From Intrasporangium_A sp051961875 (GTDB taxonomy: Bacteria; Actinomycetota; Actinomycetes; Actinomycetales; Dermatophilaceae), in the NCBI RefSeq assembly GCF_051961875.1, contig NZ_JBQCCV010000249.1, positions 1 through 64,000 of the forward strand: 64,000 bases of DNA, written 5' to 3'. Under the pieces are notes generated by a model. That model was not told the DNA's origin and did not search any database. It saw nothing but the letters and a program-made list of their open reading frames with translations. Within the stretch, counting starts at the first letter, position 1. Every line of letters begins with the position of its first letter. Below are positions 8,525 to 15,964 of the stretch, piece after piece. The translations under genes and the position numbers were made by a program.

Positions 8525-9810
8525 GCGGCCGCCTCCGCGTCGGTCTCGGCGAGGAACCGGACCACGGCCCGGCTGTCGGGATGGAGCCACTGGGCCGCGG
8601 CGGCCCGGACGTCGTCGGCCGTCACGGCCCGGACCTCGTCGATGAATCGGTTGACGTAGTCGGGATCGTCGTGCAGGAGGGTGTACTGGCTGATGTGGTC
8701 GGCGCGCTCGTCGAGGCCGGCCAGCGAGCTGAGCCAGGCCCGCTCGGTGTCGGCGAGGACCGACTCCATCTCGGCCTCGTCGGGCCCCTCCTCGATGAAC
8801 CGCGCCGCCTCCTCGCAGAGGGCCGCCTCGGCCGCCTCCGCGTCGGCGCCGGGCGCGACGTCGATGGTGAGGGCCCCGAGCCCGACCCCGTCGACGAGGC
8901 CCATGGTCCAGCCGCCCACCGAGGTCGCCGTCTCGTCGACCCGGACCAGCCGGCGCATCAGCCGGGAGCTCGCGAGACCGCCCAGCACGTCGATGGCGAT
9001 CGCGCACGCGTGGTACTGGGGCGTGGCGTCGACGGGGAGCCGGAAGGTCACGTAGACACGGTCGTTGGGCACGTCCCTGACGCGGTCCAGGCGCACTGCC
9101 TCGTCCAGCGGCGGAAGCTGGGGCAGGAGCGGCCGCTGGTGCACGTCGATCGGCGGCAGGTCGCCGAAGTAGCGCTCGGCCATGGCGAACCCGTGCTCCG
9201 GGGTGAGGTCGCCCGCGAGGGTCAGCACCGTGTTGTTCGGGCCGTAGTGGGCCCGGAAGAACGCGTGCACGTCCTCGAGCGTCGCGGCATCGAGGTCCTC
9301 CATCGACCCGATCGTCGGGTGGTGGTAGGGGTGCTCGGGCGGGAAGACGGTCGCGTAGACGTCGATGAGGGCCGTGCCGTAGGGCTGGTTGTCGTACCGC
9401 TGGCGCTTCTCCTCCTTGACGACGTCCCGCTGGTTGTCGAGGTTCTCCTGGTTCACCGCATCGAGCAGGTGACCGTGCCGGTCCGCCTCGAGCCACAGGG
9501 CGAGCTCGAGGGCCCCGGTCGGGACCGTCTCGAAGTAGTTGGTGCGGTCGAACCACGTCGTCGCGTTGAGCCGGGCGCCCTGGTCCATCAGCAGCGAGAA
9601 GTGCTCCCCCGAGGCGACACTGCGGCTGCCCTGGAACATGAGGTGCTCGAAGAGGTGGGCCAGCCCGGTCCCCCCGGGGCTCTCGTGGCGAGAACCGACG
9701 CCGACCCACAGGTTGACGGCGACGTTCGGCACGGCGTGGTCCTCCGAGACGACGACCTGCAAGCCGTTGTCGAGCATCGTCCGGGCAAGCGGATAGGCGT
9801 TTCTCGTCAC
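8521..9810 (-). CDS. Catalytic M16-family zinc metallopeptidase
   Basis: A 429-residue M16B peptidase with the inverted zinc motif HLFEH (52-56) and a downstream glutamate ligand in VVKEEKRQ (E133 or E134), as in PqqL/mitochondrial processing peptidase beta. The start was set at the GTG giving VTRNAYPLARTMLDNGLQ, because the extra N-terminal residues available upstream (to 9882) are arginine-rich and do not resemble the family. It is the first gene of a two-gene unit with the inactive partner. In bacteria such pairs degrade peptides or process exported proteins; the substrate here is unknown. Confidence 0.9.
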   Translation of the reverse strand: MTRNAYPLARTMLDNGLQVVVSEDHAVPNVAVNLWVGVGSRHESPGGTGLAHLFEHLMFQGSRSVASGEHFSLLMDQGARLNATTWFDRTNYFETVPTGALELALWLEADRHGHLLDAVNQENLDNQRDVVKEEKRQRYDNQPYGTALIDVYATVFPPEHPYHHPTIGSMEDLDAATLEDVHAFFRAHYGPNNTVLTLAGDLTPEHGFAMAERYFGDLPPIDVHQRPLLPQLPPLDEAVRLDRVRDVPNDRVYVTFRLPVDATPQYHACAIAIDVLGGLASSRLMRRLVRVDETATSVGGWTMGLVDGVGLGALTIDVAPGADAEAAEAALCEEAARFIEEGPDEAEMESVLADTERAWLSSLAGLDERADHISQYTLLHDDPDYVNRFIDEVRAVTADDVRAAAAQWLHPDSRAVVRFLAETDAEAAA

Positions 9811-9898
9811 CTGACCGACCCTAAGCGATCGCCCGCCGCGCAGCCCCTCCGGGCGCAGACGCGCGAGCCGGGTGGGCTGCATACGGATGTATGGCGCG

Positions 9899-10675
9899 TC
9901 ACCGCGCCGCCGTCCGGAACGGCAGCCCGCGCAGCCCCGGGGTGCGGCTCTCGCACGGCGCCTGCAGAGCGGTCACGGTGGCCCAGCCCGACGCGAGCAG
10001 CGCCTCGTCGGTGTGCTCGGAGTCTTCCTCGTCGACCTGCTGGATCGACACGCTGACGAAGCCCTCGCCGACGCGTCCACGCTCGGCCTCGACGGTGCCG
10101 AAGGTGGCCAGCCGGGCCCGTGTGAGGCCTCGGAGATCGTCCAGCGGGACGTCGGGGATGTTGATGTTGAGGACCGGGGCCGCGTCGTCCGGCCACTGGC
10201 GCTCACAGAACCAGTCGAGCACCCGCGTCACCACCTCGACATGGGTCTGCTCGTGTCGGGGGTCGGTCATCGAGGACGAGAACGCGATGGCCGGGATGCC
10301 GTGCGCGGCCGCCGTGAAGGCTGCCCCGACCGTGCCCGAATGCAGGATCATGCTGCCGGTGTTCGGGCCCCGGTTGATGCCGGAGAGGACGAGACCGGGC
10401 ACCTGGCAGAGCTCGCCGTTGGCGCAGCCCCGCACGATGAAGGCCGGCGCGCCCTCGACGGCCCACGCCTCGATCCCGTCGAGGCTCGCCGCCTCGTAGG
10501 GCTTGGCGACCGGGCCCTTGTCGGTCTCCAGTCCGGTGAGGGAGGCGCTCGCGCCGCTGCGCTCCTCGCTGGGCGCAGCGACATATGCGTCGAGTCCGTG
10601 CTTGCGGGCGGCCCGCGCGAGCCAGTGGAGGCCGAGGCTGCGCACGCCGTCGTCGTTCGTCACCAGTGTCCGCAT
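9899..10675 (-). CDS. surE: 5'/3'-nucleotidase SurE
   Basis: A 258-residue SurE phosphatase that dephosphorylates nucleoside monophosphates using a divalent metal. Metal-binding NDDG is at 7-10, followed by the SGINRGPNTG loop and SGTVGAA motif of the family and a conserved NINIP strand. Length is normal. It is divergent from the PfkB gene with only 72 bp between them. Confidence 0.94.
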   Translation of the reverse strand: MRTLVTNDDGVRSLGLHWLARAARKHGLDAYVAAPSEERSGASASLTGLETDKGPVAKPYEAASLDGIEAWAVEGAPAFIVRGCANGELCQVPGLVLSGINRGPNTGSMILHSGTVGAAFTAAAHGIPAIAFSSSMTDPRHEQTHVEVVTRVLDWFCERQWPDDAAPVLNINIPDVPLDDLRGLTRARLATFGTVEAERGRVGEGFVSVSIQQVDEEDSEHTDEALLASGWATVTALQAPCESRTPGLRGLPFRTAAR

Positions 10676-10747
10676 CCTCGGCCCCTACCCACGAGCCGGG
10701 GCCGGTACCCCGGGCGTGGCGGCCGCCCCGCCGGGTAGTGCCCGAGC

Positions 10748-11716
10748 ATGGCCGCCGAGACGATCCACGACCCGCGCATGCCCACGCGGCTGCGGGCGGC
10801 CGTGTTCTGCCCGACGCCGTTCGTCACGGTGACCGTGGAGGACGTCTCCGGCTCCCCCGACATCCACATCCACGCGGGCGGACAGGGCATCTGGGTCGGG
10901 CGGATGCTGCGCGAGCTCGGCGTGAGCCCCGTGCTCTGCCTGCCGTGCGGCGGCGAGACCGGCCGCCTGCTCGGGCCGCTCCTCGAGGCCGAGTCCCTGG
11001 CCGTCCGGACCGTGCAGAGCGCCGGTCAGACAGCGGCATACGTCCACGACCGGAGGGGCGGCGAGCGGCACGTCATCGCGACGACCGACCCGGCCCCCCT
11101 GGGACGGCACGAGGCGGACGAGCTCTACACAGCAACGCTCGAGGCCGCGGCCCGGGCCGATGTGTGCGTCATCTGCGGCCCGGCGACCGAGGGGGTCCTG
11201 CCCGAGGGGACGTATCGACGGCTGCCCGCCGACGTCCACGCGCTCGGCACGCCCACCGTCGCGGACCTCTCCGGCGACGCCCTCCGGGACGCCCTCGGCG
11301 GTGGCCTCGACGTGCTCAAGGTCAGCCACGAGGAGCTGGTCGACGACGGCTGGGCCCCGGACGAGTCCGTCACGGCCCTGCGGGCGGGGATGGATCGGCT
11401 GCATGGGGCGGGTGCCGAGTCGGTCGTCGTCTCCCGCGCGCACGAACCCGCTCTCGCGCTGCTCGAGGGGCGACTCGTCAGCGTCCACGGGCCGGTGATG
11501 CAGCGGGTCGACCACCGGGGCGCGGGCGACTCGATGACGGCCGGGCTCGCCGCGGGGGTGGCGCGGGGTCTGGGGTGGGCCGACGCGCTGCGGCTCGGGG
11601 CAGCCGCCGGCGCGCTCAACGTCACGCGGCACGGCGTCGCCACCGGTGGCCGCTCCGCCATCGACGCCCTGGCCGAGCGGGTCGAGGTGTCCCCCGTCGA
11701 GGCCGGCGCGCCATAG
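10748..11716 (+). CDS. PfkB-family carbohydrate kinase (1-phosphofructokinase-like)
   Basis: A 322-residue ribokinase-fold sugar kinase. The C-terminal anion-hole and catalytic-base motif appears as HRGAGDSMTAGLAAG, and an N-terminal glycine-rich AGGQGIWVGRMLRELG resembles the GGKGxNVA motif of 1-phosphofructokinase and tagatose-6-phosphate kinase. No PTS gene is nearby, so the substrate is uncertain. It looks complete and monocistronic. Confidence 0.82.
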   Translation: MAAETIHDPRMPTRLRAAVFCPTPFVTVTVEDVSGSPDIHIHAGGQGIWVGRMLRELGVSPVLCLPCGGETGRLLGPLLEAESLAVRTVQSAGQTAAYVHDRRGGERHVIATTDPAPLGRHEADELYTATLEAAARADVCVICGPATEGVLPEGTYRRLPADVHALGTPTVADLSGDALRDALGGGLDVLKVSHEELVDDGWAPDESVTALRAGMDRLHGAGAESVVVSRAHEPALALLEGRLVSVHGPVMQRVDHRGAGDSMTAGLAAGVARGLGWADALRLGAAAGALNVTRHGVATGGRSAIDALAERVEVSPVEAGAP

Positions 11717-11785
11717 GGAGAGGGGTGGTTTGTCCGGGATGCACTCGGGTAGCGGGCTTGGGACGCTCGATCCGAGGAGGTTCCC

Positions 11786-12904
11786 GTGCAACTCGACTGG
11801 CTTCGGCCCCTCACTCGCGTGCAGGGCCCTTACGCCACCGCGACGCTCGACGCGACGCACATCGCCCCGGCGACATCCGACCGTCCGGAAGAGATCTGGG
11901 CCAACGGTCGCCGCCACCTCGAACAGCTCGGCGCCGCAGCTGACACCCTCGACGCGATGGAGAAGTCGGCGCTCGAGCCGTCGGGGCGCGGCGGTGAGCT
12001 GACCCGCGTCGTCTGTGGCGCCTCCGGCCAGCTCCTCCTCGACCTGACGTTCCCCGGCCGCCCCGTCCGGCAGAAGACGTCGTTCTCGTCGGCGCCGCAC
12101 CTCATGCCACTCATCCGCGGCCTCGACGCCCACGAGCCGTATGCCGTGGTGCGGGTCGACCGGACGGGTGCGGACCTCGAGATGGTCGGCATCACCGGGA
12201 CCGTCCTCGAGGACAGTGACGTGACGGGTGACCACGACGTCATCCACAAGGTCTCCGCGGGTGGGATGGGTGAGCGCCGGATCCAGACCCGGGCGGAGGA
12301 CTCCTGGAAGCACAACGCGGGCGAGGTCGCCCGTGCCGTCGACAGCGTGGTCCGTCGCGGCAAGCCCGCCGTCGTCTTCGTGATGGGCGACGAGCGGGCC
12401 ATGTCGTTGCTCGGGGACCAGGCCTCACCGGACGTCCGCGAGCGTCTCGTCCCGCTCGCGACCGGTGGCCGGGCCCGGGGGGTCTCCAAGGAGGCCGAGG
12501 CCGAGGCGATCCAGGACGAGCTCGCGCGCCGCCGAGCCGGCCGGCAGCAGAAGCTGCGCGACGACTTCGAGGCCGCGCGGGGCACGACCGGCCGCGGTGC
12601 CGAGGGCCTCGACGCCGTCGTCGAGGCGGTCCGCAAGGCGCAGGTCGACACCCTGCTCCTGCGCGACGATCCTGCCGCCGACCGGACGCTCTTCGTCGGT
12701 GAGGACGCGTCGATGATCGGCCTCACCGAGGCCGACGCCCGGCAGGCCGGTGCGACGGCCCCGACGCCCGACCGGGTCGACGCGGCGCTCGTCTGGTCCC
12801 TCGCCGCCACCGGTGGCAGCGTGGGCCTCGTCGACGACGGCGTGCAGCTGCGGGACGGGGTGGCTGCCATCCTCAGATGGGACGATGACTCGACCCGGCA
12901 CTGA
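11786..12904 (+). CDS. Rv2629-family (Vms1/eRF1-like) ribosome-associated factor
   Basis: A 372-residue protein of the actinobacterial Rv2629 family, with an N-terminal domain followed by an eRF1-like Rossmann domain (PAVVFVMGDERA near 195) and a C-terminal L7Ae-like domain (VDTLLLRDDP near 290). Members of this family have been linked to ribosome hibernation (Balon-like factors). The GTG start has a good ribosome-binding site (GAGGAGG) 5 nt upstream. The identification rests on overall pattern and length; a peptidyl-tRNA hydrolase activity is not claimed. Confidence 0.75.
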   Translation: MQLDWLRPLTRVQGPYATATLDATHIAPATSDRPEEIWANGRRHLEQLGAAADTLDAMEKSALEPSGRGGELTRVVCGASGQLLLDLTFPGRPVRQKTSFSSAPHLMPLIRGLDAHEPYAVVRVDRTGADLEMVGITGTVLEDSDVTGDHDVIHKVSAGGMGERRIQTRAEDSWKHNAGEVARAVDSVVRRGKPAVVFVMGDERAMSLLGDQASPDVRERLVPLATGGRARGVSKEAEAEAIQDELARRRAGRQQKLRDDFEAARGTTGRGAEGLDAVVEAVRKAQVDTLLLRDDPAADRTLFVGEDASMIGLTEADARQAGATAPTPDRVDAALVWSLAATGGSVGLVDDGVQLRDGVAAILRWDDDSTRH

Positions 12905-12972
12905 CGCGTCCCTGACGCGCTCCGAGCGACAGCCATCGCGCCGGTCTCCCAGCAGAGGCCGAGTGGCACCCC

Positions 12973-14088
12973 TTAGAGGAGCTCGCGCAGTGCGTGGAGC
13001 GCCCTGTACACGTCGTCGTCGCTGACGTAGGACGCGAGCGACGCCCGCACGACCGTGCCCTCGGCCGTCGCTCCCGCCCAGAGATGGACCCCGCGAGCGG
13101 CGAGGGCCCGTTTCAAGCCGGCGCCGTCGCTGGTGGCGAGCCGGACCGCCGCCATGGCGGGCGTCTGGGAGTTCCCCGGGATCTGCTCCGCGCCCGGCAG
13201 CTTGTGCAGGGCCCGCCGGACCGTCTCCGTGAGCGCGCGCATGCGCTGCCGGGCACCGGCCGCCGCCAGCGTGCGGTGCACCTCACGGACGGCGTCGGTG
13301 ACGAGGAACGGCGCGATGTCTGTCGTGCCCACCCACGAGAACCGCTCGGGTGCAGTGGGCGCGTGGGCGTGCCAGCTCGTCACGAGGGGTCGCACCCCCG
13401 CCCGGTCCCCCGGTGGGATGAACAGCGCACCGGTCCCACGCGGGAAGTGACCCCACTTGTGCAGGGTGGCGGCGTACCAGGCTCCCTGACCGGTGACCCG
13501 GCTCGTATCGACGAGCCCCGGACCGTGGGCACCGTCGACGACGAGCGCTGTCGAGGAGCCCGCGAGCGCGGCCGCCGCCTCCTCCACGGGGAGGAGCTCG
13601 GCCCAGGGAGAAGTCACGTGGCTCAGCAGGACGGCACGCGTACGGGGGCCGACCGCGTCGAGCACTGCGCTGACGGCGGCCGTCGCGGACAGTCCGGCAA
13701 CCGGAACCCTGCGGATCCGCACCCCCCGGCCGGCCAACACCTCGAGGGCGAGGCCGGTCGCGTCATACTCGTGGGTCGTCGTGACGACCTCGTCGTCGGG
13801 GCCAGGGGCGAGGTGGGCGAGCGCCGTCTGCAGCGCCGTCGTCGCGTTGGCGGTGAAGACCGTCCCGGCAGGGTCCCAGCCGAGCCAGGCGGCAAGGGCG
13901 GTCCGGGAGCGCTCCAGGTCCGCGAAGAGCCGGTCCTCGAAGAAGGCGTCGAAGTCCCGCTCGGCGGCCGCCCGTGCCTGGGTGACGGCCTCCTGCACGC
14001 GGCGCGGCACGGCACCGAACGAGCCGTGGTTGAGGTGGGCGACGCCCCAGTCGAGGGTGAACTCCGCACGCACGGCACTGACGTCCAC
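12973..14088 (-). CDS. Class V PLP-dependent aminotransferase (isopenicillin-N-epimerase-like)
   Basis: A 371-residue fold-type I PLP enzyme. VAHLNHGSFGAVP near the start is typical of the CefD/isopenicillin-N-epimerase-like branch, VVDGAHGPG carries the PLP-pyridine aspartate, and ATLHKWGHF carries the Schiff-base lysine. The GTG start at 14088 was preferred because a purine-rich GGAGAGGGGG lies just upstream; an in-frame start at 14175 would add 29 residues unlike the family. The substrate is unknown. It converges with the Rv2629-like gene. Confidence 0.85.
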   Translation of the reverse strand: MDVSAVRAEFTLDWGVAHLNHGSFGAVPRRVQEAVTQARAAAERDFDAFFEDRLFADLERSRTALAAWLGWDPAGTVFTANATTALQTALAHLAPGPDDEVVTTTHEYDATGLALEVLAGRGVRIRRVPVAGLSATAAVSAVLDAVGPRTRAVLLSHVTSPWAELLPVEEAAAALAGSSTALVVDGAHGPGLVDTSRVTGQGAWYAATLHKWGHFPRGTGALFIPPGDRAGVRPLVTSWHAHAPTAPERFSWVGTTDIAPFLVTDAVREVHRTLAAAGARQRMRALTETVRRALHKLPGAEQIPGNSQTPAMAAVRLATSDGAGLKRALAARGVHLWAGATAEGTVVRASLASYVSDDDVYRALHALRELL

Positions 14089-14229
14089 GGCTGGTTCCCC
14101 CTCTCCGGTCGTCGTCCTCGGCTCCACAAGCTCGCTGGAGCCGGACGGGATCGTAGCGTGCCCTCCCCCGGCCACCGGCCCTCGCCGCTGCGAGCGGGTG
14201 CCGGCGCTGGGTGGGTCGCGGCCCTGCCG

Positions 14230-15339
14230 TCAGCCGCCCTGCGGGAGCAGCACGGTCTCGTGCCGGCGGGCCACCGCGTCCTGGGCCATCCTCACGTCGA
14301 GCGTCTCGGCGTCGGCGCCGACGAAGCCGAGGAGCGCGGAGCCACGGCAGGTCTGCCAGGGCAGGCCGAGGAAGTACAGCCCGGGGGCGTCGCTCACCCC
14401 GCGGTCGTGCTGGACCTGCCCGTCGACGACGACGCCCGGCACGTCCAGCCAGGAGTAGTCCGGCCGGTACCCGGTGGCCCAGACGACCGCGTCCACGGGC
14501 GTGCTCGTGCCGTCCGCGAAGCGCGCGACCCGCTCGCTGAAGCCGGTCAGGCGGGGCCGGAGGTCGATGCCCCGGCGACGCAGCGTGGAGGTCCTCGTGC
14601 CGATGACGATGTCGCCGCGGGAGCGCAGGCGGCGCGCGATGCGGCTTTCCGTCGGGACGGTGAAGAATCCGGACCTCGTCAGCCAGAAGAACAGGTCGCG
14701 ACCGGCGACCCGCTGGGGCAGCTCCAGGGACCGGGAACCCACGGCGACGGTCACAGGAGCGCGTTCGGCGAGCTCTCCCGCGATCTGCAGACCCGAGTTG
14801 CCACCGCCGACGACCAGGACGTGGCCGTGCTCTCCCAGCGACTCCGGGTTGCGGTAGTCGGCACTGTGCAGCTGTCGCACCTCCGGGTCCAGCTGCCCAG
14901 CGAGGGCGGGGGTGTGCGGGCGCTGGAAGGGTCCGGTCGCCACCACCACCTGCCTGGCGCGCAGCTGACCGGTCGGCGTCGTGAGGACGAAGCCGTCGTC
15001 GCTGCGGTGCAACGCCTGGACCGGAGCGTTGACCTCCACGGGCAGCGCGAAGCGTTCGGCATAGCCGGCCAGGTAGTCCGCGACCTCGTCCTTGCTCGGG
15101 TGGGTGTCGCGCGGCGCGGGAAAGGGCAGGCCGGGAAGGGAGTCGTACTGAGCGGGGCTGAAGAGCCGCAGCGAGTCCCAGCGGGTGCGCCAGGAGTGCC
15201 CGACCTCAGGGCCCGCCTCGAGCAGCAGGAAGTCGGCGTCTCGGCGGGCGAGGTAGTGACCGAGGGCGAGCCCGGCCTGGCCCGCGCCGATCACGATGAC
15301 GTCGCGGACCTGCTGGTCTGCGGATGGGTGGAGTGACAT
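14230..15339 (-). CDS. Flavin-dependent monooxygenase (FMO/Baeyer-Villiger-like)
   Basis: A 369-residue flavoprotein with an N-terminal FAD-binding IVIGAGQAGL (16-25), a second dinucleotide fold VLVVGGGNSGLQIAGELA for NADPH, and a late VVWATGYRPDYSW motif. This resembles the short bacterial FMO-like oxidoreductases. The start is supported by GGAGACCCCCC upstream. It follows the 158-residue membrane-protein gene by 50 bp on the same strand and is probably co-transcribed from the motif promoter at 15900-15947, placing it in the putative local LAL regulon. Confidence 0.86.
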   Translation of the reverse strand: MSLHPSADQQVRDVIVIGAGQAGLALGHYLARRDADFLLLEAGPEVGHSWRTRWDSLRLFSPAQYDSLPGLPFPAPRDTHPSKDEVADYLAGYAERFALPVEVNAPVQALHRSDDGFVLTTPTGQLRARQVVVATGPFQRPHTPALAGQLDPEVRQLHSADYRNPESLGEHGHVLVVGGGNSGLQIAGELAERAPVTVAVGSRSLELPQRVAGRDLFFWLTRSGFFTVPTESRIARRLRSRGDIVIGTRTSTLRRRGIDLRPRLTGFSERVARFADGTSTPVDAVVWATGYRPDYSWLDVPGVVVDGQVQHDRGVSDAPGLYFLGLPWQTCRGSALLGFVGADAETLDVRMAQDAVARRHETVLLPQGG

Positions 15340-15389
15340 GGGGGGTCTCCTTTGAAGTGGGTGTGTCGGTTGGGAGAAGATCGGGGCAG

Positions 15390-15866
15390 TCAGCCGAGGC
15401 CGACGGTGAGGAGCACCGCGGCGACGGTGAGGTCGCACGCCATGCAGGTCTCGGCGTACCAGCGGGGCACCACGCGGCCGGCGTGGTGGTGGACCACGTC
15501 CCACGCCGCGTGGGCGATCCATCCCGCAGCCAGGACATAGCGCGCCGCAGCCGGGTCCGCCACGACGACGGCGAGCGCGACCGCGCCGAACCCGACGACG
15601 CCGATGGTCTGTGCAGTGCGCCAGCGGCGCTCACCGAGCTCGCCGCGGGCAGCGCCCCACACGAGATAGATGACTGCGGCGGCCAGGAGGCACGCGGCGC
15701 CGAGCCAGGTGCGAGCGCTCGTCGGTATCGGGGCGACGACGGCCAGGCTGGCGCCGGTGGCGGCGACGCCGAGAGCCGTCGGCCAGCGCCGGGCCAGTCG
15801 CTCGAGCAGGCGCGGGCGAGCAGTCGAGGGGGTCACTACGGGCGCGGTGGCCGGGGTGGGTTCCAT
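15390..15866 (-). CDS. Integral membrane protein of unknown function
   Basis: A 158-residue protein with about four to five hydrophobic helices (around residues 30-48, 53-70, 85-102, 105-122 and 140-155) and a short cytoplasmic N-terminus. A His-rich loop AHAAWDVVHHHAG followed by PRWYAETCMACDL near 120-145 could bind metal or haem; this is inference. I do not recognise the family. It has a good ribosome-binding site (GAAGGAGACC), and motif promoter A lies 33 bp further upstream at 15900-15947. It likely forms an operon with the flavin monooxygenase. Confidence 0.75.
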   Translation of the reverse strand: MEPTPATAPVVTPSTARPRLLERLARRWPTALGVAATGASLAVVAPIPTSARTWLGAACLLAAAVIYLVWGAARGELGERRWRTAQTIGVVGFGAVALAVVVADPAAARYVLAAGWIAHAAWDVVHHHAGRVVPRWYAETCMACDLTVAAVLLTVGLG

Positions 15867-15899
15867 GGAGGTCTCCTTCGTCCGGATCGGTCTGATCGG

Positions 15900-15947
15900 A
15901 CGCTAGGAGGCGGACGGTCCCGGTCACGCCGGGAAAACCGCCGGGTT
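15900..15947 (-). promoter_or_regulatory. LAL-regulon motif promoter A
   Basis: On the minus strand CCGGCG (15944-15939), GTTTTC and CCGGCG (15932-15927) form a direct repeat that runs into TGA. GTGACC (15927-15922) is a -35-like hexamer, followed by 16 bp and TAGCGT (15905-15900) as the -10. It drives toward the membrane-protein and monooxygenase genes. Copies B, C and D share the layout. Confidence 0.7.
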
Positions 15948-15964
15948 CGGGCTCGACGTGGGCG